A stretch of 9,717 bases of DNA from JAULUH01 sp032111745. Lineage in GTDB: Bacteria > Chloroflexota > Anaerolineae > JAAEKA01. Shown here in pieces: positions 1 to 5,745 of this stretch (position 1 is its first letter; the number at the start of each line of letters is the position of its first letter). The notes under the pieces are model-generated. The model saw only the letters and a list, made by a program, of their open reading frames with translations. It was not told where the DNA came from and did not search any database. Both the position numbers and the translations under genes were made by a program. The stretch lies in contig JAULUH010000567.1 in assembly GCA_032111745.1 (NCBI GenBank), positions 1 to 9,717 of the forward strand. Direction: 5' to 3'.

Positions 1-2100
1 CGCCTGATCGACGCCATGCTGGGACCCGCCGCCGGCACCGCCAGCGAGGAGACCCGGCTGCAGATGCAGGCCGCCCTGGCCGCCGACGACCTCACCACCG
101 CCATCTCCTTCGCCATCGAAGAACGCCTGAGCTTGCGCGTGTCCACCGCCATCGCCAACGCCGAGCCCAGGCTGGCCCAGACCCAGGCCCTCGTCGGCAT
201 CTCCGGCGCCGCCCAGGCCGTCGGCCAGACCCGCGACCAGGTCGTCGGCGGCCTCAACACCGTGCGCAGCGCCATCGCCACCTTTGAGGCCCTGCTCATC
301 CCCCTCACCCTCCTCATGCTCCTCTCCCTGGTCCTGATCATCTGGCTCAACGCCTATGACCTGCGCAGCGCCTTCCGCTCCCTCGGCTGGACCATCGGCG
401 GCTCCGCCGCCATCGTCATGGTGGTCTGGTTCATCGCCGGCCTCTTCCTGCGCTCCACCCTCAGCACCAAGCTGGCCGGCCAGGTCGGCTTCGCCGGCCT
501 CGACGGCATCGTCGACGATGTCGTCGCCTCCCTCTCCCGCGATATCTGGGCCTCGATCTGGCGCACCGCCCTCATCTTCCTCCTCCTCGGCCTGGCCGCC
601 CTCATCATCGGCTACAGCGACCGCCTGCTGCGGGGCCTGCGCCGGCTGCTGGCGCCCGTCTGGGACTACAAGTGGTGGATCCTGGCCGGTGCCGTGGGGC
701 TCTTCCTCCTCGTTCCCTTGCTGTGGAACCTGCTCACCGCCGACGCCCGCGCCGCCAGCCTGCCCTGCAACGGCTTCGCCGAGCTGTGCGACCGGCCGGC
801 CGACGAGGTCGCCTACGCCACCTCCCACAACTCCATGTCCATCGCCGAGTACGGCTGGATCTGGCCCATGCACGACGGCACCGTCACCGACCAGCTCAAC
901 GCCGGCGTGCGCAGCCTGCTCATCGACACCCACTACCTCGACACCAAGGAGCAACAGGACAGCGTCCTGGCCTCCCTCCCCTCAGAGGCGCTCCAGGTGG
1001 CCCAGCAGGCCATCGCCAGGTTCAAGCCCCCGGCCCTGGAGGGCGAGTTCCTCTGCCACCAGCTGTGCGGCTTCGGCTACACCCCCCTGGCCGATACCCT
1101 CCTGGAGATCCGCACCTTCCTCGACGCCAACCCCCGCGAGGTCCTCTTCATCGTCATCCAGGACGAGATCTCGCCCGTCGACACCGATCAGGCCGTGGCC
1201 GCTGCCGGCCTGCTGCCCTTCATCTACGACCACCCCGAGGGCCAGCCCTGGCCCACCCTGCGCCAGATGATCGACTCGGGCCAGCGCCTGGTCGTCATGG
1301 CCGAAAACGAGGGGCCGCCCCCCGACTGGTACACCAACGTCTGGGACACCACCGAGGAGACCCCCTACACCTTCGTCACCAAGGAGCAGTTCAGCTGCGA
1401 GCCCAACCGCGGCGGCACCGGCAAGCCCTTCTTCCTGCTCAACCACTGGATCCAGCGCGGCTCCCCCAACCGCGTCGACGCCGCCATCGTCAACGACTAC
1501 GACTTCCTGCTGGACCGCGCCCGGCAGTGCGAGCAGGAGCGGGGCCAGATGCCCAACTTCGTCGCCGTCAATTGGTACAGCCAGGGCGACCTGGTCGACG
1601 TGGTCAACACCCTCAACGGCGTCGACACCGCCCAGCTCCAGGCCGAGGCCCAGGCCAGGACCGGCCTGGCCGGCCTTCCCTGGTGGTTCTGGCCCCTGCT
1701 CGGCCTGCTCGCCCTCGGCCTCCTCGTCCTCTGGCTCCTGGGCGGCAAGCAGCCTGAGCCGGAGTCGGTAGTCGTGGTCGAGACCCCGCCACCAGCCGCC
1801 CGGGCGGCTGAGGCCCCGGCTGCCGTCGCGGCTGCGGCTCCCATGGCGCCGGTGCGGGACGACCTGACCAGGATCGAGGGCATCGGGTCCAAGACCGCCG
1901 AGGCGCTCTACGCCGCCGACGTCACAACCTACGCCGGGCTCGCCGCCACGCCCGTCACCCGGCTGCGCACCATTCTGGCCGCTGCCGGGCTGGCCGGCGA
2001 TCCCGAGACCTGGCCCAAGCAGGCCGAGCTGGCCGCAGCCGGCCGCTGGGCCGAGCTGGAGGCCCTCCAGGCCAGGCTCAAGGGCGGCCGGAGAGCGTGA
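1..2100 (+). CDS. Membrane PI-PLC-X-like phosphodiesterase with C-terminal helix-hairpin-helix domain (5' partial)
   Basis: The frame is open to base 1, so the true start lies outside the window; the first ATG inside is at 16 (residue numbers below count from it). Four hydrophobic segments lie at about 92-113, 126-146, 185-201 and 220-240. They are followed by a PI-PLC-X-like region: ATSHNSM with His271, LIDTHYLD with His306, and LCHQLCGFG with His348, then EVLFIVIQDE as a core strand. In this family two histidines carry out acid-base cleavage of a phosphodiester headgroup. His271 and His348 are the best candidates, which I infer from motif spacing. A fifth membrane helix sits at 556-577, then an Ala/Pro linker, then an HHH-like domain at about 615-691 (DDLTRIEGIGSKTAEALY). 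HHH domains usually bind DNA or protein; its role here is unknown. Codons almost always end in C or G. The substrate is unknown. Confidence 0.85.
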   Translation, partial: RLIDAMLGPAAGTASEETRLQMQAALAADDLTTAISFAIEERLSLRVSTAIANAEPRLAQTQALVGISGAAQAVGQTRDQVVGGLNTVRSAIATFEALLIPLTLLMLLSLVLIIWLNAYDLRSAFRSLGWTIGGSAAIVMVVWFIAGLFLRSTLSTKLAGQVGFAGLDGIVDDVVASLSRDIWASIWRTALIFLLLGLAALIIGYSDRLLRGLRRLLAPVWDYKWWILAGAVGLFLLVPLLWNLLTADARAASLPCNGFAELCDRPADEVAYATSHNSMSIAEYGWIWPMHDGTVTDQLNAGVRSLLIDTHYLDTKEQQDSVLASLPSEALQVAQQAIARFKPPALEGEFLCHQLCGFGYTPLADTLLEIRTFLDANPREVLFIVIQDEISPVDTDQAVAAAGLLPFIYDHPEGQPWPTLRQMIDSGQRLVVMAENEGPPPDWYTNVWDTTEETPYTFVTKEQFSCEPNRGGTGKPFFLLNHWIQRGSPNRVDAAIVNDYDFLLDRARQCEQERGQMPNFVAVNWYSQGDLVDVVNTLNGVDTAQLQAEAQARTGLAGLPWWFWPLLGLLALGLLVLWLLGGKQPEPESVVVVETPPPAARAAEAPAAVAAAAPMAPVRDDLTRIEGIGSKTAEALYAADVTTYAGLAATPVTRLRTILAAAGLAGDPETWPKQAELAAAGRWAELEALQARLKGGRRA

Positions 2101-2144
2101 TCGGGATGGCCTGAGCCGGCGACCCAGCGCGTGCGCCTTTTGCC

Positions 2145-2200
2145 TCACCCACAATCACCACGGGCACGGCCAGAGCCGCGCCCGTGGTGATTGTGGGTGA
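2145..2200. terminator. Long near-perfect inverted repeat between the PLC-like gene and DUF2071
   Basis: Bases 2145-2165 and 2180-2200 are perfect 21-nt reverse complements. Inside them, 2167-2170 pairs with 2175-2178, giving about 25 bp with a single A-C mismatch and a four-base CAGA loop. It lies 45 bases after the stop of the upstream gene, so transcription termination is the simplest role. Neither side has a proper T-tract, so it is not a canonical intrinsic terminator. The right arm overlaps the likely -35 region of the next gene, so an operator or mRNA-processing role is also possible. Confidence 0.6.
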
Positions 2201-2218
2201 ACTGTTGTATGTTATACT
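2191..2218 (+). promoter_or_regulatory. Candidate promoter of the DUF2071 gene (leaderless)
   Basis: A good -10 box TATACT lies at 2213-2218. TTGTGG at 2191-2196, spaced 16 bases, is a weak -35 with only the TTG conserved. Seven bases after the -10 box is 2225, which is the A of the ATG of the next gene. No Shine-Dalgarno sequence precedes that ATG. Together this predicts a leaderless transcript. The -35 box lies within the right arm of the hairpin at 2145-2200. Confidence 0.55.
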
Positions 2219-2224
2219 AGTCTT

Positions 2225-2974
2225 ATGCCAGCAGCACCAGCACCCCGTTTCCTGACCGCGCGCTGGATCCACCTCGTGATGGCCAACTACGAGGTGGATC
2301 CAGCCATTCTGCAACCGCTCGTGCCGTTGGGAACCGAGCTGGACTTCTCGTCCGGCAGGTGTTTCGTCAGCGTGGTCGGCTTTCAGTTCCGGGATACGCG
2401 TATCATGGGCGTTGCCGTGCCGTTCCATCGGGATTTTGAAGAGGTCAACCTACGTTTCTACGTCAAACGTCTCGCCGATGCTGAAACGCGGCGGGGCGTC
2501 GTCTTCGTGAAGGAAATCGTCCCGCGGCGGGCCCTGGCCTGGGTCGCCAATACCCTATACAACGAGAAGTACGTTGCGCTTCCCATGGAACACGAGGATC
2601 ACATGGCGGACCCCATCCGCACCGTATCCTACCACTGGCAGCACGACGGACAGTGGTGCCACCTCAACGCGGCCGTGGAGGGCCAGCCATACCTTGCGGA
2701 CGAAACCTCCCACGAGGCATTCATCACCGAGCACTACTGGGGCTACACCGCGCAGCGCGATGGCTCGACCCTGGAATACCAGGTCGAGCATCCTCGCTGG
2801 CAAGTGTGGCGAACGGCCAGCCAAGAGCTTGTGTGCGATGTGGCCGCGCTATACGGCCCCGCCTTCGCGCCATTCCTCGCCAGGCCACCGAGCTCGTGTT
2901 TTGTCGCCGACGGCTCGGAGGTCGTCGTCCGCCGCGGCCAGTCCCTGCCGAGTCCGATGCGCCCGGAGTCGTAA
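2225..2974 (+). CDS. YqjF family protein (DUF2071)
   Basis: A complete 249-residue protein, the usual length for DUF2071/YqjF (COG3361). Characteristic stretches are RWIHLVMANYEVDP (14-27), a TELDFSSGRCFVSVVGF region (37-53) with DTRIMGV following, FHRDFEEVNLRFYVKR (67-82), FVKEIVPRRA and YNEKYVALPMEH. There is no signal peptide or membrane segment, so it should be cytosolic. The family has no firmly assigned reaction; it is thought to share a fold with acetoacetate decarboxylase, which does not establish the activity. The ATG at 2225 is preferred because the conserved N-terminus begins about ten residues later and it matches the predicted transcription start. Codon use is less strictly C/G-ending than in the upstream gene, so the two may have different histories. 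It appears to be monocistronic. Confidence 0.9.
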   Translation: MPAAPAPRFLTARWIHLVMANYEVDPAILQPLVPLGTELDFSSGRCFVSVVGFQFRDTRIMGVAVPFHRDFEEVNLRFYVKRLADAETRRGVVFVKEIVPRRALAWVANTLYNEKYVALPMEHEDHMADPIRTVSYHWQHDGQWCHLNAAVEGQPYLADETSHEAFITEHYWGYTAQRDGSTLEYQVEHPRWQVWRTASQELVCDVAALYGPAFAPFLARPPSSCFVADGSEVVVRRGQSLPSPMRPES

Positions 2975-3153
2975 CTGATACGACCCGTTGGGGCTATTTG
3001 GGGAAAGCTATCCCAGGGCTTCTCAGAAATCGAGTGACAGGGCTGTGGCCTGGTTGGCCGGAACACGGACACACGGACGAACACGGACAGACACGGACAC
3101 CGGGAGTCGCTTGGGCGGACTCTAAAGAAGCCCAGAAGCTATCCTTCATGCGC
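2975..3153. other. Noncoding spacer after DUF2071
   Basis: Apart from the ACACGGAC array, this stretch contains no reading frame I believe. A very weak stem around TGGGG/TCCCA near 2999-3017 lacks a T-tract, so I find no convincing terminator for the DUF2071 gene. Confidence 0.5.
3063..3098. repeat. Four direct copies of the octamer ACACGGAC
   Basis: ACACGGAC occurs at 3063-3070, 3071-3078, 3081-3088 and 3091-3098. The start-to-start steps are 8, 10 and 10 bases, the last two close to one helical turn. The array lies between the DUF2071 gene and the -35 box at 3154. It could be a simple-sequence expansion or a set of half-sites for a DNA-binding protein. The sequence alone does not decide this. 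Confidence 0.75.
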
Positions 3154-3185
3154 TTGACAAGCACTGCAAGCTGTGGCACGATAGA
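3154..3185 (+). promoter_or_regulatory. Candidate promoter with perfect -35 TTGACA
   Basis: TTGACA at 3154-3159 is a consensus sigma-70-type -35 box. The -10 is poorly defined: GATAGA at 3180-3185 (spacer 20) or ACGATA at 3178-3183 (spacer 18) are the only candidates, both imperfect. It stands directly upstream of a small membrane-protein frame that looks 5'-truncated. The promoter may therefore be left over from a longer gene. Confidence 0.4.
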
Positions 3186-3262
3186 TTGCCAGTGAGCGGC
3201 CCGGGCAACAGGTCGGCTTCCAGCGCTTCCCACCCACCCTGAAGACCGCCACCGAAGCCTGG

Positions 3263-3574
3263 ATGGCAACCCAGCCGCTGCAAAACCCGGATGCCCCCTC
3301 GTCGCCCTTTGTCATGCCCGAGTACAGGCTGGAGGAGGACGCCCGGGTCGCACGATGGCAGGCCGAGGCGACAACCGAGCTGGAGCTCGCCAGTGCGGCC
3401 GATGAGGCATCGGATCGTTATGTGCTACTGACCGTACTGTTTGCCTCCGTGCTCGTCTTCGGCGGCATCGCCGGCAAGTTCCAATCGCAGCTAATCGACC
3501 TGGGTATGCTGATCGTGGCCGGTGTCGTGCTGCTGGCAGGCATCGGCATCCTGCTCACGTTCCCTGTGCAGTGA
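3263..3574 (+). CDS. Small two-helix membrane protein, probably a 5'-truncated remnant
   Basis: 103 residues from the ATG at 3263. The N-terminal half is polar and rich in Glu, Ala and Asp. It is followed by two hydrophobic segments at about 53-70 and 78-100, ending in FPVQ. No Shine-Dalgarno sequence precedes the ATG. The frame is open upstream to 3185, and its translation there (GFQRF at 3215-3229, TEAW just before the ATG) reads like a continuation of the same protein family. I recall longer relatives of about 200 residues with an extra N-terminal membrane helix and a segment resembling AW-ATDPLNNPDAP; that comparison is from memory. The likely reading is a C-terminal remnant of such a protein whose start was lost. 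The function of the family is unknown. Confidence 0.6.
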   Translation: MATQPLQNPDAPSSPFVMPEYRLEEDARVARWQAEATTELELASAADEASDRYVLLTVLFASVLVFGGIAGKFQSQLIDLGMLIVAGVVLLAGIGILLTFPVQ

Positions 3575-3588
3575 GCTTCCAGGTAGCC

Positions 3589-3876
3589 ATGCAGACCGCG
3601 AATGCCACCGTGCAGGCCAGCCCGCCCCTCAGGTTAATCCAGACCAAGCTCCACCGGCCCTCGGTGACCACGAGCCTGGTCGAGCGGCCGCGCCTGGTCG
3701 ATCTGCTGAACCGCGGCCGCCATCTGCCCCTGACCACTCTACGCGCGCGGCCAGGTTCTGGAGATCCGGCTGCAGGACCTGCGCTTCACGGTCGGGGAAA
3801 TAGAAGCTTACCTGCACCAGGCATCAGAGGCACCGGTAAGCCAGGAAGTGATCACTGGTCTGGTGGAGGCTACCGA
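3589..3876 (+). pseudogene. Internally deleted, frameshifted fragment of a LAL-type LuxR (MalT-like) regulator
   Basis: From the ATG at 3589 the frame reads LIQTKLHRPSVTTSLVERPR and then LVDLLNRGRHLPLT. That is the typical N-terminus of large ATP-binding LuxR regulators just before the Walker A motif. No Walker A follows. The sequence continues as TLRAR and then, in another frame from 3749, GQVLEIRLQDLRFTVGEIEA with YLHQ after it. That is the segment normally found well beyond the nucleotide-binding core (roughly residue 200 onward). Joining the two frames needs one extra or two missing bases in the CGCGCGCGG run at 3742-3750. Similarity stops at LVEATD (3876). The STAND ATPase core, the sensor repeats and the DNA-binding HTH are all absent, so this cannot act as a regulator. 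Confidence 0.75.
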
Positions 3877-4312
3877 CACGTTCGGCAAGTGCCACGAAGT
3901 GCCGGTGTGGGAGAGCAGCCCGATGGGACCGTTCGAGCACTGGCCTTCCGGCGGCTGCTGCTTCGAGTACTTCTACGGCTTCATCGGCGGCGAGAACAAT
4001 CAGTGGGACCCGGCACTGTATGAGGGCACCACTGAGATCATGAACATCTATACCTTGAAGATGGCGGGCGTGTTCATGATCTCCACTTGCACACTCTCCC
4101 TAAGAACCAGTATCCTCCCGCGCTGGATGGCCTACCTTGGCCTGGTGCTGGCGCTGTTTCTGCTCTTCAGTCTCGGGTTCTTCTCCTGGGCCCCACTGGT
4201 CTTTCCCCTATGGGTGCTCCTGATCAGCGTGCACATCCTGCTGGCCAATCTCGGGCGATCACAGGACGAAGACCCTACCCAAGCTAGCCCTTCACGGGCG
4301 ATGGAGGTACCT
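3877..4312 (+). pseudogene. C-terminal fragment of a multi-spanning membrane protein
   Basis: The reading frame that carries the second LAL piece continues without a stop into an unrelated membrane-protein sequence. IYTLKMAGVFMISTCTLSLR followed by TSILPRWMAYLGL and two hydrophobic helices (about 4120-4255, ending WVLLISVHILLANL) resemble the last three helices of a hypothetical multi-pass membrane protein I recall from Chloroflexota and Actinobacteria. The piece around 3877-4000 is not recognisable. There is no convincing start codon or ribosome binding site; the only upstream candidate I noticed is a GTG at 3848, inside LAL-derived sequence. The frame has no stop of its own and runs into the PRC-barrel gene. 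I treat it as a remnant, although a translated chimera cannot be excluded. Confidence 0.55.
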
Positions 4313-4315
4313 ACC

Positions 4316-4822
4316 ATGAATATCCGTCTAGATGTCGAAGTGAACTGCATCGATGGCCTGGCAGGTCACTGCGTCGCTGTAGTTCTGAATCCGGTGTCCA
4401 GGGTGATCTCTCACATCGTGGTGCAGCCGGCAGGGCATGGACACGCGCAGGTTCTCGTGCCCCTTGACTATATCACGGACGGCTCGGTACAGCAGATTGG
4501 ATTGCGCTGCACCCTTGACGAGCTGGGCAAGCTCGACCCATTCATGCAGAGTGAGCCCATCCAGCAAGAAGCCATCTCGGAGACCGAGCTAGCTGTGCGC
4601 GCCGGCACGCCCATCCATGCCACAGACGGCCACATCGGACAGGTAGATCGGTTTTTCGTCAGGGCAGGCTCTGGCGAGATCATGCAGCTTGTGCTGCTGG
4701 AAAAGCACCTGCTGAGCAAGAAGGATTTCATCATCCCCGTGGACCAGATCGACCGCATCGGCGAGGAAGCGGTGCACCTCAAGCTGAGCAGGCAAGAGGT
4801 CGAACAGCTGCCCCGCGTGTAG
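4316..4822 (+). CDS. PRC-barrel domain protein
   Basis: 168 residues from the ATG at 4316, preceded at 8 bases by GGAGG (4303-4307), which decides the start although the frame is open far upstream. There are two PRC-barrel-like halves: residues 1-75 (MNIRLDVEVNCIDG, HIVVQP, LVPLDYI, LRCTLDEL) and 95-165 (GTPIHATDGHIGQVDRFFV, QLVLLEKHLLSKKD, IIPVDQIDRI, VHLKL). PRC-barrels are small beta-barrel modules found in photosynthetic reaction centre H subunits, in RimM and in many stress-related bacterial proteins. No enzymatic motif is visible. The linker between the halves (76-94) is shorter than in relatives I remember, which may be an in-frame deletion. There is no membrane segment, so it is probably cytosolic. 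This is the only apparently intact gene between 3.0 and 5.6 kb with a good ribosome binding site. Confidence 0.8.
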   Translation: MNIRLDVEVNCIDGLAGHCVAVVLNPVSRVISHIVVQPAGHGHAQVLVPLDYITDGSVQQIGLRCTLDELGKLDPFMQSEPIQQEAISETELAVRAGTPIHATDGHIGQVDRFFVRAGSGEIMQLVLLEKHLLSKKDFIIPVDQIDRIGEEAVHLKLSRQEVEQLPRV

Positions 4823-4897
4823 GAGCTTGAGCAGCTCACCGCACTGCCCCAGCAGGGCATCCTGACCGGCGGGAAGTTCGCGGTCGGAAGGCGTAGG
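4823..4897 (+). pseudogene. SHOCT-like motif remnant in frame after the PRC-barrel stop
   Basis: Directly after the TAG at 4820-4822, the same frame reads ELEQLTALPQQGILTGGKFA. This resembles the short C-terminal SHOCT motif (two amphipathic helices around L--L---GI-T--EF). It has no start of its own and merges into the spacer before the channel gene. It could be readthrough sequence or debris from another gene. The match is short, so confidence is low. Confidence 0.4.
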
Positions 4898-4907
4898 CCC
4901 AATCCAC

Positions 4908-4913
4908 AGGAGG
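4908..4913 (+). promoter_or_regulatory. Strong Shine-Dalgarno AGGAGG pointing to ATG 4922
   Basis: AGGAGG ends 8 bases before ATG 4922, an ideal spacing. It is 16 bases from the ATG at 4930, which is the in-frame start of the channel sequence. The ribosome binding site therefore favours a start in the wrong frame, which supports a frameshift close to the 5' end of the channel gene. Confidence 0.7.
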
Positions 4914-4921
4914 TCAGTACC

Positions 4922-5576
4922 ATGAACCGATGGAGATCTACTCGCTCCGCGACGACTTCCTGTACCGGTTCTTCACTGCCGAGAGCAGATCTGGCTACTT
5001 CTTTCGCGGCTTTGGCTGGGCTGACCTGCTCTCCAGCCTGCTCTTCCCCCAGTTCACGATCCTGTGCGACTTTCGGCTCTGGCGCGTGATCCGCCTGTTC
5101 AGGGAGTTTGGTGCACGCAACCTGGTCCACGAGTTCATCACTCACCGCGCCGAAAACGCCTTGTTGACTGTGGTCTTCCTGGTGTTCTGTGTGCTCGAGT
5201 TCAGCTCCCTCGCCATGCTCAAGGCCGAAACGGCGTCGGCCAGTGCCAACATCACCGACGCCTCCGATGCCCTCTGGTGGGCCTATGTGACCAGCACCAC
5301 TGTCGGCTATGGAGACCGCTACACCATCACCAACTGGGGCGTATCGTCGGTACCCTGGTCATGACCGCCGGCGTGGGCCTGTTCGGTACCCTCAGCGGTT
5401 TCCTGGCCAACAAGTTCCTCACGCCGCCGGCCGGGGAAGAAACCCCGCCCACAGAATTCGCTGATGCCGACGACCCCAAGGCCCGCATCGCCGAGCTGAC
5501 ACGCCTGGTCGAGGCCCAGGAGTTAACTACTGCCGACCTCAAGGCCGAGCTGGCCGAAATCAGCGAGCTGCTGTAA
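4922..5576 (+). pseudogene. Potassium channel (Ion_trans_2 type) lacking S1-S2, with two apparent frameshifts
   Basis: The frame from ATG 4930 (144 residues) gives FFRGFGWADLLSSL, an S4-like stretch with spaced Arg (FRLWRVIRLFREFG), the pre-pore helix ALLTVVFLVFCVLEFSSLAML and the K+ selectivity filter TTVGYGD (TVGYG at 5299-5313). It then shifts out of frame at the G-run 5336-5339. Adding one base restores GRIVGTLVMTAGVGLFGTLS, the inner helix, and a charged coiled-coil tail ending ISELL at 5576. A second missing base near 4930 would join the ribosome-binding-site-linked ATG 4922 (MNR) to the channel frame. Relatives I recall have S1 and S2 ahead of this point, absent here. Such channels tetramerise and conduct K+ across the inner membrane. 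As written, the pore is cut after the filter, so the product is probably nonfunctional. A homopolymer sequencing error could explain the shift at 5336. Confidence 0.8.
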
Positions 5577-5649
5577 CTCCAGACCCTTCCCTGAGCGGTT
5601 ATTGCTACCTTTCTACATCTTTTTGGGCCTTCTTCAACAGGCCGAGCCG

Positions 5650-5658
5650 TGCTATAGT
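5650..5658 (+). promoter_or_regulatory. Extended -10 promoter of the DUF1269 unit
   Basis: TGC immediately before TATAGT (5653-5658) gives an extended -10 element. TTCTTC at 5630-5635, spaced 17 bases, is a weak -35. A start near 5665 would give a leader of about 80 bases before ATG 5746. The preceding 5577-5645 shows no strong terminator for the channel remnant, only a 5-bp stem GGCCT/AGGCC (5626-5643) without a following T-tract. Confidence 0.5.
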
Positions 5659-5745
5659 TACACTTAAGGGCAGGTGCGCTCGGGTTCGTCCTTGCCGGTC
5701 TGATGGGCACCCACCCTATTCTTCATCCCAAACAAGGAGATTGCC

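Noticed and set aside
356..1757. Two long + strand alternative frames inside the PLC-like gene
   Set aside because: They are Pro/Ser/Ala- or Arg/His/Pro-rich low-complexity translations overlapping the recognised PLC frame; no family or ribosome binding site.
982..2154. 390-residue minus-strand frame opposite the PLC-like gene
   Set aside because: It is low-complexity Gly/Leu/Val-rich sequence with no domain, produced by the C/G-ending codons of the real gene; it also runs into the hairpin arm.
2145..2200. Insertion-sequence end or MITE suggested by the inverted repeat
   Set aside because: It is a single compact hairpin with a four-base loop; there is no flanking target duplication that I can see and no transposase.
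3063..3098. CRISPR array suggested by the short direct repeats
   Set aside because: The repeat is 8 bases with 0-2 base gaps; there are no spacers of CRISPR length and no cas gene nearby.
4468..5145. 225-residue minus-strand frame over PRC-barrel and channel
   Set aside because: It crosses two recognised + strand coding regions, with Ser/Arg/Cys-rich composition and no domain.
5626..5643. Terminator after the channel remnant (GGCCT/AGGCC)
   Set aside because: The stem is only 5 bp and no T-tract follows; the T-run lies before the stem, which is the wrong side for the + strand.
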